Source: Megaleporinus macrocephalus
Lineage: Eukaryota; Chordata; Actinopteri; Characiformes; Anostomidae
Assembly: GCA_021613375.1 (NCBI GenBank)
Contig: CM038703.1
Location: forward strand, 23,486,194-23,550,193
Reading direction: 5' to 3'
DNA: 64,000 nucleotides
The position numbers were made by a program, and so were the translations under genes. This document shows positions 10,733 to 23,883 of this stretch, in pieces (the first letter of the stretch is position 1; every line of letters begins with the position of its first letter). Below the pieces are notes generated by a model. That model was given only the letters and a program-made list of their open reading frames with translations, made no database searches and was not told where the DNA came from.

Positions 10733-12576
10733 GTAAGTAAAGAAAACCAACAGATTACATGAGGATAAGTTAATGTGAGCTAAAATCTGTATAAATAAAC
10801 ACATTCAAAATAACACATTTTAATGGAAAATGGTTATTGTTGGTGGAATAGAGATTAATAAGATTACTACAGAGCCATCAAAGATGTTGGAACATCTACC
10901 AGCCCACCTCTGGGTGATTAGTAAAAACCATTAGCATGTTCAGCATCATGATGGCTTTGAATTATCAGGACCAATGCTAATATTATTAACTCTGATATTA
11001 AAGCAGAAGAACAGCAGGTCAACATGTACAATAGCAGCAAACACCATCAGCATTATTGGCATCACATTATTTCTGTATTTAACAACATTAATAACTGTTC
11101 AGATGTACAGAGAGAGACTGAAAGGACCTGTGATTGGGTCCGTAAATGAAAAGACACATGATAAGGACATGATGAGGACAATAATGATGTATTTGGGTAG
11201 TCCTGGTCCAGCAGTCACAAGGTCCAGTCCTGAATATTTTGATGATGAACACCAAAATCCATAAGTAGTTATGATGTCATCATTTTCTGACTTTACGGGC
11301 CCACGAGGACCATCAGAACTGACCATAACGTTGGTTGGTGGACATTTGCTGAGCCTTTCAGAGTCTGAATTAGGAACAGAACTGCAAAAGGTGACGGCTG
11401 CAGAAACTAAAACTGTTACGGACGACCACCTAGGCAAGCCTGACCGACACTTCGGTAAGTGATGGAAATGATCAATGTAAATATATCAACAGCAGGGCGA
11501 CTGACCAAGTTTATTAATGTGAAAGGGCCAGACAAGATGATGACCATAGCTCAGGTGATCTCGGCTGCTGAAACTATTCAGTACCTCTGGACCGTCTACC
11601 TGAAGGAGGTTGAGGGAGAAGAGGTGAAGATTCCTCTGGGTGAGTACAAGAAGGAGGCATAAAACTACATTCAGACAAAAGCAGAAACATTAATATTAAT
11701 CTATCTGACTGAATATATTCTAAATGCATTCGTGATCAACGTCTCAGTCTATAGAGAAGCTGCCAGTGCCATGTTGGAGATCCTGCTACAGGAACTAGCA
11801 ACAGCACCTGACCAGCCTCTGAGTGAGTAAAGCAAATGACCACTAAATACTAAAGATTATACTACAGATGGAGCCCATGTGGTATCAGCTAGTGGGTTTT
11901 GGGTACCTTTCAACAGAAAGTGTTACTTTTAGATGATCATCTCAGGAGCTTCAGTTCAAACCAATACTTAATAAAAAAGAAACATCAGATCAGCTGATAC
12001 CCAACATTTCTATAGCAGCATCACCATCTTTACCAGATTCTGTGATAATGAAACAACTGGACGACTGTTTGCTCACCTCAGAAAGCTGTTTGAAACACTG
12101 CTGCTACACGTTAGAACATCTAACGCCATAGCTCTGGGTAAGTAGAAGACACCATCAGCGTTATCAGCATCATGACACCTCTGAATAATACAGTACTGGT
12201 ACTAAGCAAGACTGAGAGGACCAGTTCAATAGAAACATGATGAGATCAGTAACAGTGCATGTGGCCAATTTCTCTAAACTCCTGAATTTCTATGTCTTAC
12301 ACAAAGAAGTCGAACATCAAAAGCTAGTGAAGCCATAAATACAAGATCTAAACTCTGTAACGTATCATGAGCCAGACCTGCTCTCTGAGAGCAGGTCAGC
12401 AGAGTAAACTGGTCTTGGTCCAGTCCAGCAACCTACTGTTCACATGATTATTGTATCAGAATCAGAATCAGAATCGGACTTTATTTGCCAAGTATGCGCA
12501 CACATACAAGGAATTTGTGTTTGGTAACAGAAGCTCACAGTGCACGATAACTGACATTACAGAAGTAGCACATCCA

Positions 12577-12611
<35 letters not shown>

Positions 12612-15600
12612 GACATACACGCACAGACACACCTGTAAACTTAACATGTGCAGAGTTGTATGTTAATAGTAAAGTGCTAAGTGCAGCAGTAAAGAACAGT
12701 ACAGACTGAATTAAATAAATTTAAATATGAAGAACAGTAGAGTCACTGGTTGAGTGTTCTGAGACTCTATCAGATAAATAAAAAGTGCAGAACAAGAAGA
12801 AGAGTGAGAGAACATCTGGATATGGGTGTATGTATGTAGTAGACTGTATCCAGAATGTAGTGTTGTGATGTTCAGCTGTTCATGAGTGTGATGGCGTGTG
12901 GGAAGAAGCTTCTCTGAAGTCTGGAGGTATTGGTCCTCAACTGACTGAAACGCCGACCTGAGGGAAGATACTGGAACAGGTGATGTCCAGGGTGTGACGG
13001 ATAACGGACGATGTTCTCTGCCCGCTTCCTGGTTCTGGCCGTGTGCAGGTTCGGTAGGGAGGGTAACTTCACACCGATGGTTCTCTCTGCAGACCTGATG
13101 ATGCGCTTCAATCTGTGGGTGTGGTGTTTGGTGGTTGAGCTGCCCCACACTGTGATGGATGCGGTGAGGACAGATTCGATGGTGGCGGTGTAGAACTGCA
13201 CCATCAGCTCCTTGGGAAGCTGACGCAGGAAGTACAGCCTCTGCTGAGCTCACTTGATGATGGTGCTAATGTTGCAGTCCCATTTCAAGTCCCTGGAAAT
13301 TATTGTGCCCAGGAACTTGTAGGAATCCACAGCCATTACAGTACTGTTGAGGATGGTGAGTGCTGGAAGGGTTGGAGGGCTTCTCCTGAAGTCCACTCTC
13401 ATCTCCACTGTCTTGGCTGTGTTCAGCTCCAGGTTGTTGTGGTTGCTCCAGAGGACCACATGCTCCACAACCCGTCTGTAGGCAGACTTGTCGCTGTCCT
13501 GGATGACACCAATGACTGTCAAATCATCTGGAAACATCTGGATTTTGACTGAGGGGTCTGTGGAGGTACACTCATTTGTGTAGAGTGAGAAGAGCAGCGG
13601 GGAGAGAACACAGCCTTGTGGAGCACCTGTACTGATGGTCCTGGTTCCTGAGGTGATCTTTTCCAGCCTCACCTGCTGCTCTCTGCCAGTGAGGAAGTTT
13701 GTGATCCACTGGCAGGTGGAGGCTGGCACACTGAGGTGGGTCAGTTTGGTGTGTAGATGTCCGGGGATGATGGTGTTGAAGGCAGAGCTGAAGTCCAAGA
13801 ACAGAACTCTTGCATATGTACTTGGACGGTCGACGTGCTGGAGGATGTGGTGAAGTCCCATGTTCACTGCATCGTCCACAGACCTGTTGGCCCGATACGC
13901 GAACTGTAGGGGGTCTAGTTGGGGGTTGGTGATCTCCTTCAGGTGAGTGAGAACCAGCTTCTTAAAGGATTTCATGACCACAGAGGTCAGTGTGACAGGT
14001 CTGTAGTCATTCAGTCCTGAGATGGTTGGCTTTTTTGGGGATGGGAATTATTGTGGAGCGCTTGAAGCACGCTGGTCCAGTGATTTATTGAAGATCTTGG
14101 TGAAGACAGGAGCAAGCTGGTCTGTACAGTTCCTCAGGCAGGAGGGTGACACTCCTTCTGGGCCTGGTGCCTTCCTCACTCTTTGTTTTTTGAAGAGTCG
14201 GTGCACGTCTGCTTCACAGATCTTCAGGGCAGGCTGAATGGGTGGCTGAGAGTCAGAATTGTGTGAAGTGGTTTTGTATTGTTCAGTGGAGCTGGGCTTT
14301 TCAAACCTACAGTAGAAATTGTTTAGCTCGTTAACCAGCTGACGACCCCCCATTGTCTGGTGGGGAGGTCGTTTGTAGCCTGAGAGGTTGTGTAGGCATT
14401 TTCAGATGGTTGAAGGCTCGTTTGTGGACATCAGTCTGCTCAGCTTGGTGGAGTAGCTCTTCTTTGCAGCTCTGATCTCTCTGTTCAGTGTGTTGTTAAG
14501 CGCCCGGTCCCCACTCCTAAATGCGTTCTCCTTGGACTGCCGCAGTTGCTTCAGTTTGGCGTTAAACCAGGGCTTGTCATTATTATATCTAATGCGAGTC
14601 CTGGTCAGAACACAGATGTCCTCACAGTAGCTGATGTAGGACGTCACTGTATCAGTATATTCATCCAGCCCGCTTGTAGAGTCCTCAAACACACACCAGT
14701 CTGTTAACTCCATACAGTCCTGAAGCCTCTCTTTAGCCTCACTGGTCCACTTCTTCACAGTACTGACCTCAGGCTTGGCCCACTTGAGCTTTTGTCTGTA
14801 GGTTGGGAGAAGATGGACCATAGAGTGGTCAGATAGGCCCAGAGCAGCTCGGGGAACAGATCTATATGCACCCTTTAATACAGTGTAGCAATGATCTAGA
14901 ACATTACTCTCCCTGGTGGGGCAGGTAACATGCTGTCTGTATTTGGGCAGCTCACTGGTGAGTTTCGCTCTGTTGAAGTCCCCAAGAATGATGAAAACAG
15001 ACTCTGTGTGTTTATGCTCCGCGCTGGAGATCTGGTCTGCGAGGGCGCGCAGTGCCTCGCGCACGCACGAGCTTGGTGGAATATAAACTCCGACGAGCAC
15101 CACGGAGGAGAATTCCCGCGGGCAGTAGAACGGTTTACAGTTTATAAACACAGACTCCAGATCAGGGCTGCATGTTTTCATGAACACAGTGACGTCTGTA
15201 CACCAGCCGCGGTTGATGTAGAAACAGATCCTGCCGCCTCTGAGCGTCCCCGAGGTCTCCGCGACGCGGTCCGCTCTGTGGAGGTGAAAGCCGGCGAGCT
15301 GGAGCACGCTGTCCGGGACGGCCTCGGTGAGCCAGGTCTCAGTGAAGCACAGCGCCGCGGAAAGAGAGAAGTCCTTGTTGGTTCGGTTCAGACGTGAAAG
15401 TTCGTCCATTTTGTTGCCTAGGGAGCGGAGGTTGGCCAGGTGTATGCTGGTGAGCGGAGGTTGGCCAGGTGTATGCTAGGGAGCGCTGTGCGTAGTCCGC
15501 GCTGACGGAGTCTGACGAGCGCTCCGCTGCGTTTCCCACGTCTGCGCGCCCGCCTGCGTCTGCGGCTGAGGAGCGCAGCTACTGCGCTCACTAAAACGTC

Positions 15601-17975
15601 CAAAAAGCAGTCCGAGAAGGAGAAATCGGGTGTAATTCCGTGTGGCATGGAGTGCCTGATGCTGAGAAGATCCTCTGCGCCGTATGTGACCGTGTTAGGT
15701 TCACATGTGACAACAAAAACAAAAAAAAACAAACAAAGCACGACGGAGCTTCTGACCAGAGTCGCCTTCTGCGGCGCCATCTTGGATTTCATCAGTTGAC
15801 GATGAGCATCAAAACTCAATCAGGTAGCATTCGGTGATGTGATTCTGTGTTCTGACTTGACCGCTGCTGAACATCTGCTGACCCTTTCAAAATCTGATCC
15901 AGGAACTGAGGTGCCCATGGAGGTGGACGCTGATCAGGAAGAGGTATAACTGTTTCAGATCATGTTCCCTTGTCTAGACAACACATACAAATACCTTGGT
16001 AAGTAACAGAAATGATCAAATATATGAAGAATATAAGTAAATGACAACTAGCTGTGTTTATCAATGCGAATTCAGTGGACAAGATAACGACCACTCTTGT
16101 TCTGAAATTGGCTGCTGATGATCTCTGAGATCTGATATACTCGGTGACAAATAAGTGAGAAGCCATGGAGAATCCCGGTGAGTCAATAAACAGAGACATA
16201 ATTATAAGATTCAGGTCAAAGCAGAAAAAATTGTAATACTAACATTAATGTCTTCAAAAATAAACTAGTAAGCCGTGAGGATCCCGTGAGGGTGGTCATC
16301 AGCGAGACGCTAGAGGAGCTGGTGACAGAGAGGGACCAGCTTCTGGGTGAGTAAAGCAAATGAACAGCAGGAACTAAAACGAAGCTCATGTGGTATCGGC
16401 GGGTGGTATGGAGCTCATATCAGCAGAAGGTGCTGCTTTTAGATGATCATGAAGAAGGAACATCAGAACAGCTGATACTCACAACTTCCATAACAATATT
16501 ACATCAATATTCAATATAATGATGCAGCTGGACAACTGTATATTTATTATGTATATAATATTTATTTAAATTCAATCAGTTAACGAGATTCTGGGCACAA
16601 TGACTTCAGAACCTGAGTGTGAAGGTCTTGCAGAGCTGTTGGAACTCCTGCTCAATGATGTGGTTGGTAAGTAGGAGAAACCAGTGGCATGAGTAGCATC
16701 ATAATAGCTCTGAATGGCTAAAGAACGGCTGATGTTTCATCAGGAATCTGTCTAATATTATTAATAATCTTTCTTTATTTAATAAAATTTATATTTGATG
16801 TATCTAGAGAGACAGTGGGCTTTCTTTCTCACTGACCTGGAGGAGACCAAGCAGACAAGCATCCAGGCTCTTGGTAAGAAAAGCAAATTATTACTAGATA
16901 AAATTGGCTGAGGTTATTAGGCATTTACAAGCTGTTAACAATTTGTATTAATCATAAATAAGCTGTTTTGTTTATAATATAAGTACAATAACAGCATACA
17001 TTTCACTATTAAAACGAATTCCTAGAGAAAACATGAGTTACTCCAGGATCCAAGGTGAATGGTGCTGAAATCAGTTTGCAGCTTTAAAAAAAAATACTTT
17101 AACTGAACAGAGAATTATTCTTATTGCAGACAAACATGTCATCAGCATAACAGCTGCTGAAGCTCAGAATTAACCATTCAGTGATGTTAACGGGATAATG
17201 CTACAATAATAAAAGACAGACCTCAAATTCAAGACTTTAAATGAAGTGGTATTTACAAACAGACACAGAAAGTTAAGAACGTGACTTATTTGTCTGTTAC
17301 AAGCTTTGTATGTCTGAAATCAGAGAAAAACTCTGACACAAACATCAGCACGCACATATTTGCATCCCAGCAAACAATTTTACTATATTTCTATTTATTT
17401 ACATGTTTTTGTTATTAGTATGTTATGAGAATTAAGCTTATTATGTGTGTTACTCAAAACATCTTGGGATGCAGGCATAAGGTGGATCATGTTTCAGGTG
17501 GTTTGCAATGTGTGGCTGGTTAGTTGTTATGTTATAGCTGTTTGTTGATTAAGTGTTGCTACACCTGTTCAGTGGTATCTTAGAAGGTTATATGGTCCAT
17601 ATATCAATTACTGTGGTTGCCAGGAAAGCCTTTCAATTACAAATCTGAATTACAGCATCCAATTAGAAATAACATTCTTCAGTAGTTTCAGCCTCGATAG
17701 CGGATTAATTTGAAGAGCTGGTCAGTAATTCCAGAAACTGTCATTAAAGATTCTCCTCATTTTGTCCTCCAGCTAAAATGGATGACCTGCAAGTAAAAAG
17801 ATCTGAAACCGCTTCCAGGAGAAAAACCAGGAGAGGAACTAGAGGAAAAGGTCGAAAGATCAAATATAAGCAGGACAACAAAGCACAAAGACCAGTAATA
17901 ACACACATACAAACACACACACAAACACAAAAACACACAATCAAACACACCAACACACACCCTCAAAATGTTTAA
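10619..17975 (+). CDS. Candidate unrecognised gene built from phase 1-1 mini-exons
   Basis: I do not recognise the product. Nine stop-free blocks, each starting and ending in phase 1, were found on the + strand: 10619-10732, 10875-10913, 11113-11196, 11308-11454, 11496-11639, 11757-11822, 16269-16346, 16580-16666 and 16808-16873. A phase-1 last exon follows at 17773-17975 and stops at TAA. Most donors read CTGG|GTAAGT or CTGG|GTGAGT. The peptides are short, acidic and Leu/Glu-rich, apart from the basic last exon. Introns as well as exons are repeated between about 10.87-12.14 kb and 12.14-16.67 kb (after removing the LINE at 12.46-15.83 kb), giving a duplication unit near 1.2 kb. Other copies (12005-12139, about 15840-15945, about 16050-16176) carry stops or phase breaks. 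Because every exon is symmetric, any subset can join in frame. It could be a fast-evolving gene, a decaying one, or a transcribed repeat. Confidence 0.4.
10875..10913 (+). CDS. Mini-exon C0 (short)
   Basis: The exon is 39 nt, phase 1-1, reading IKDVGTSTSPPL. The donor GTGATT is weak. Flanking DNA matches the C-type copy at 12100-12160 ('gaacatct', 'agcatcatga'), which is the reason for calling it. Confidence 0.25.
11113..11196 (+). CDS. Mini-exon X
   Basis: The exon is 84 nt, phase 1-1, with acceptor ACAGAG and donor TTGG|GTAGTC. The peptide includes RLKGPVIGSVNEKTHDKDMM. Its upstream flank ('gatgtacagag') matches the acceptor region of the exon at 16808 ('gatgtatctag'). Confidence 0.35.
11308..11454 (+). 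CDS. Mini-exon Y
   Basis: The exon is 147 nt, phase 1-1, with a good donor TTCG|GTAAGT. The peptide includes PSELTITLVGGHLLSLSESE and ends GKPDRHFG. A related, broken copy lies at about 15840-15945 and encodes the acidic VPMEVDADQEEV followed by a stop. Confidence 0.4.
11496..11639 (+). CDS. Mini-exon A
   Basis: The exon is 144 nt, phase 1-1, with donor CTGG|GTGAGT. The acceptor is a tandem NAGNAG (AACAGCAG), so one residue more or less is possible. The peptide includes RLTKFINVKGPDKMMTIAQV and YLKEVEGEEVKIPLG. The copy at about 16050-16176 has in-frame stops. Confidence 0.45.
11757..11822 (+). CDS. Mini-exon B1
   Basis: The exon is 66 nt, phase 1-1, with acceptor TATAGAG and donor CTGA|GTGAGT. 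The peptide is EAASAMLEILLQELATAPDQ then PL. It is an amphipathic Leu/Glu segment, paralogous to B2 at 16269, and the downstream intron starts ('gtgagtaaagcaaatga') are identical. Confidence 0.45.
12005..12139 (+). pseudogene. Broken C-type mini-exon
   Basis: The donor CTGG|GTAAGT is intact. The frame that fits it (RLFAHLRKLFETLLLHVRTS) is out of phase with the acceptor TCTATAG, while the frame matching the acceptor ends in TAG. The segment is therefore either frameshifted or spliced differently. Confidence 0.4.
12583..12650. repeat. CA microsatellite in LINE 3' region
   Basis: A run of CA dinucleotides extends from about 12583, then becomes imperfect. Confidence 0.9.
15421..15475. repeat. 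Short tandem duplication inside the LINE
   Basis: 'gcggaggttggccaggtgta' occurs twice, around 15423 and 15453. It adds residues to the LINE protein just before the endonuclease (AYTWPTSAP appears twice). Confidence 0.85.
15840..16176 (+). pseudogene. Decayed Y-type and A-type mini-exon copies
   Basis: Positions 15870-15945 align with the Y exon ('ctgctgaccctttcaaaatc' against 'ttgctgagcctttcagagtc'). Positions 16020-16176 align with the A exon, including 'gacaagata' and 'ggctgctga'. In the expected phase the A copy reads through TGA and the Y copy ends in TAA. The donors GTAAGT at about 16001 and GTGAGT at about 16177 are still present. Confidence 0.45.
16269..16346 (+). CDS. Mini-exon B2
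   Basis: The exon is 78 nt, phase 1-1, with acceptor ACTAG and donor CTGG|GTGAGT. The peptide is SREDPVRVVISETLEELVTE then RDQLL. It is acidic and probably helical, and paralogous to B1. Confidence 0.45.
16580..16666 (+). CDS. Mini-exon C2
   Basis: The exon is 87 nt, phase 1-1, with acceptor CAATCAG and donor GTTG|GTAAGT. The peptide is NEILGTMTSEPECEGLAELL then ELLLNDVV. It has the cleanest splice signals of the array. Confidence 0.5.
16808..16873 (+). CDS. Mini-exon X/B hybrid
   Basis: The exon is 66 nt, phase 1-1, with acceptor TATCTAG and donor CTTG|GTAAGA. The peptide is RQWAFFLTDLEETKQTSIQA then L. Its 5' flank matches X-type exons, while its 3' end and following intron ('gtaagaaaagcaaatta') match B-type, which suggests recombination between modules. 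Confidence 0.45.
16890..17760. other. Intron-like DNA before the last exon of the modular gene
   Basis: No exon with good signals was found. The stretch is AT-rich. Confidence 0.4.
17773..17975 (+). CDS. Basic terminal exon of the modular gene
   Basis: The acceptor is TTTGTCCTCCAG, entering in phase 1. The peptide starts AKMDDLQVKRSETASRRKTR, then RGTRGKGRKIKYKQ. This dense Lys/Arg block could serve as a nuclear-localisation or nucleic-acid-binding tail (inference). It ends in a Thr/His stretch derived from an ACAC repeat, then TAA. AATAAA at 18005-18010 is a possible poly(A) signal. Confidence 0.45.
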
Positions 17976-18004
17976 CACACCATCATAAACACACACAACA
18001 AGCA

Positions 18005-18010
18005 AATAAA
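18005..18010 (+). terminator. Possible poly(A) signal of the modular gene
   Basis: AATAAA lies 30 nt after the TAA of the basic exon. No transcript data support it. Confidence 0.35.
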
Positions 18011-18189
18011 GCAAAAACACAAAAAACAGCAAAATCAACAAACATACAAAAAAAACATTTCAGCTCTTTATTTTGTATTAGTGTAATACAGTGTTCAGGT
18101 ACTTTACTGAATGATCCGCTGAAACCTAACAGGTTTTATTAGTTTAATACAGTGCTCAGGTACTTTACTGAATGATCTGCTGAAACTCT

Positions 18190-21100
18190 ATCGCATTAAT
18201 GCAATTCATGTTGTTTTTGTATAAAATGTAGTCTTTTAACATGTTTCTAAAATACTTACATTTTCTGTACATACAAGCTTATCCAATAACTTTCATGTCT
18301 TATTTACAAACGCTTGCACACAGCATGTCAAAAATGAAAACCTAACGTCTAAAACCTTAAATATCAAAAACACATTTTTTGATGTACGGATTATTGAAAT
18401 AAAAGTACAGTAATAGACCTACAGCTGATTCCAGTCCCAGTTGGAGACAAAGCCAGTTGCTGTGAGTGAATTGGACACATGAAAAAGACACTTGTTTGGA
18501 CTGAGTTTTGTCAATGTGGGCACAGGAGCAGAGAGAATGACAGAGGAAAGAAAGGTCATGTCTGCACAAGGAAGAGGAATAGTTGGGCCAGGGAGAGGGA
18601 GAGGAAGAGGAGTAAGAATGAGTGATAGTGTTCAACGAAGGGTAAAAACTACAGTGACTGATGAGCCACCACCATAGACCATGTGATAAACACAGCCTTT
18701 CACTGAAAGAGCCTGCTGAAAAAGTGCAGCCTAACCTCAGCCAGTCACATGTGGCTTCGATTATCTAGATTTTAAACAAACTAGCATGTAAACAATATAT
18801 TTTACAAGTATATTCCTACTGATGCTCTATTTTATAGTAAGTGCAGGCCACCAGTCCCACCACTAATACATATGTTGTATTTTTGTTCCTTTACTGTAAA
18901 GAAAGCAGCGTCTTCTTCCCTCTGGGGAAAGGGGAAGACTTCCCTCTTGTGTGGCTTTGTATATGTGTATGTTTTCACACATAGGACCAAGACTAATTAT
19001 AGTATGTTTATAATTACAGCTATTCTTTTTTGAGTTTGGTTACAATTTCTTGTGTCTAATAAAATAGAACCTTTACTGCAAGACTGTCACTGAATCTTCT
19101 ATTGTCTACTCTACATTCCATACAGTACATTACAGCAACATCACTGACAGTATGTTACAGTAGTATCACTGACAGTACATTACAGCAATACCACTGACAG
19201 TATGTTACAGTTGTATCACTGACAGTACATTACCAGCAATATCACTGACAGTACATTGCAGCAATACCACTGACAGTATGTTACAGTAGTATCACTGACA
19301 GTACATTACAGCAATACCACTGACAGTATGTTACAGTAGTATCACTGACAGTACATTGCAACAATACCACTGACAGTATGTTACAGTAGTATCACTGACA
19401 GTACATTACAGCAATACCACTGACAGTATGTTACAGTAGTATCACTGACAGTACATTACAGCAATACCACTGACAGTATGTTACAGTTGTATCACTGACA
19501 GTACATTACCAGCAATATCACTGACAGTACATTGCAGCAATACCACTGACAGTATGTTACAGTAGTATCACTGACAGTACATTACAGCAATACCACTGAC
19601 AGTATGTTACAGTAGTATCACTGACAGTACATTGCAACAATACCACTGACAGTATGTTACAGTAGTATCACTGACAGTACATTACAGCAATACCACTGAC
19701 AGTATGTTACAGTAGTATCACTGACAGTACATTACAGCAATACCACTGACAGTATGTTACAGTAGTATCACTGACAGTACATTGCAACAATACCACTGAC
19801 AGTATGTTACAGTAGTATCACTGACAGTACATTACAGCAATACCACTGACAGTATGTTACAGTAGTATCACTGACAGTACATTACAGCAATACCACTGAC
19901 AGTATGTTACAGTTGTATCACTGACAGTACATTACCAGCAATATCACTGACAGTACATTGCAGCAATACCACTGACAGAATGTTACAGTAGTATCAGTGA
20001 CAGTACATTACAGCAATACCACTGACAGTATGTTACAGTAGTATCACTGACAGTACATTGCAACAATACCACTGACAGTATGTTACAGTAGTATCACTGA
20101 CAGTACATTACAGCAATACCACTGACAGTATGTTACAGTAGTATCACTGACAGTACATTACAGCAATACCACTGACAGTATGTTACAGTAATATCACTGA
20201 CAGTACATTGCAGCAATACCACTGACAGTATGTTACAGTAGTATCACTGACAGTACATTACAGCAATACCACTGACAGTATGTTACAGTAGTATCACTGA
20301 CAGTACATTACAGCAATATCACTGACAGTACATTACAGCAATATCACTGACAGTATGTTACAGTAGTATCACTGAGTGTATGTTACAGTAGTATCACTGA
20401 CAGTATGTTACAGTAGTATCACTGTATGTTTGTTTCCAAAAATGCACACATTTGAGTTCAGTATTTGAGTCATTTTACTGCAGTCCAAATGCAGTGAAGT
20501 ACAGTAAACTGAACAGTAAAATGAAATAATAGATGTGCTGTGGATGAAAACATGTGGCCAAATGCTGAAGACCATTCTGATTAACAAGATAATCCAGTTT
20601 TGTGGGTTTTTTTTACTTCTTGTGAGGTTGTTTTTGTATATGTGTATGTTTACACATATGAGACCAAGGCTCATTCTAGTATGTTTATAATTACAGTAAT
20701 TCTTTTTTGAGTTAGGCTACAATTTCATGTCCCTAACAACCTTTAACCTTTACTGCAAGACTGTCACTGACTCTTTTTTTGTCTACTCTAGATTCCATAC
20801 AGTATGTTACAGTAATATTACTGTCAGTGTGTTACAGTTGTATTACAGACAGTATGTTGCCAAAAATGCACACATTTGAATAAAAAGTCCAAATGTAGTG
20901 GATTACAGTAAAAATTTACAGTAAATAAAATAAAAATACTGTAAAAAAACGTTATAATGTCTGTTGTTTGCCATAAAATATTACATGTAAAACTGTTTCT
21001 GTAATGCCATTAACTGTTAGTGTTTAGACAGTGGTTGTGCAGTGATTGACTTTATGTTCCTATTGAACAGAGAATCTGCGCTAGTGTTTTGAAGGAATGA

Positions 21101-21450
21101 TTGGATACTGAAGCAGGTCTGCTGTGTTTCGTGTATGTAGGGAAATGCAGAGTTGGTATTTAGTTAAGAAAATGTGCTTTTAAACAGGAAATTAACTATT
21201 TGGCTATTTGTATGAGGTAGATGTGATGCTGAGTTTTGAAAAAGTATCTTAAGTATTGGTAAATGCCTGTTAGCAGTCGTAAAAAATGTAATGGTATAGC
21301 CCACAAAAGCATGATGTAGCATTTACTGTGTTTAGAGTTTTGAAAAAGTGCTGTTTTTTGTCAGCAGTTTATAAAAAATTTAACAACAAAAATGTCATTA
21401 GCTTAACAGCAGTTTGGTATTGGTTTAATCTCCAAACTTCAGTGGTTTAA
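18190..21450 (+). mobile_element. Large decayed IS630-like element with expanded minisatellite and duplicated tail
   Basis: Positions 18492-18677 encode the leader (GTGAERMTEERKVMS, GRGRGRGVRMS, KTTVTDE). Positions 18900-19120 hold the 3' linker ('gactgtcactgaatcttcta'). Positions 19121-20424 are the 25-bp minisatellite. Positions 20536-20577 encode the family C-terminus CAVDENMWPNAED. Positions 20618-20870 repeat the linker and two to three minisatellite units. Positions 21080-21400 contain 'gttttgaaaaagtgctgttt', typical of the 3' flank. The catalytic core is absent. Confidence 0.65.
19121..20424. repeat. 25-bp minisatellite with 50-bp dimer structure, about 52 units
   Basis: Two 25-bp variants mostly alternate, one with 'gtatgttacagtagtatcac' and one with 'gtacattacagcaataccac'. 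A 26-bp variant containing 'acattaccagcaatatcac' recurs so that its leading 'ttgtatcact' starts at 19211, 19487 and 19913 (spacing 276 and 426 bp). This shows amplification of larger blocks. Confidence 0.95.
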
Positions 21451-23853
<2,403 letters not shown>

Positions 23854-23883
23854 AGACAGACATGTATTAATGTGTGACAAACA

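Larger units (their letters stand above)
12456..15830 (-). mobile_element. L2/CR1-lineage LINE inserted in the modular gene, minus strand
   Basis: A single apurinic endonuclease plus reverse transcriptase reading frame is visible in pieces. The endonuclease is at 15409-14402 (LCFTETWL, GVYIPPSS, ILGDFNRAKL, LSDHSMVHL). A linker is at 14353-14048. The reverse transcriptase is at 13981-13250 (FLDFSSAFNTI, GAPQGCVLSPLLF). A C-terminal part is at 13204-12872 (SITVWGS, HLFQYLPSGRRFS). The 5' end carries 'aagatggcgccgc', which is common in such elements. The 3' end is AATAAAGTCCGATTCTGATT with a TTCTGA repeat tail instead of poly(A). TGA codons at about 14402 and 13250, a frame break near 14080, and FPDD in place of the usual FADD at the catalytic site indicate a dead copy. 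L2 and Rex1-type assignment is not separated here. Confidence 0.9.

Noticed and set aside
14930..15397. 155-codon + frame at 14.9-15.4 kb
   Set aside because: It is antisense to the LINE endonuclease domain, which has clear motifs on the minus strand.
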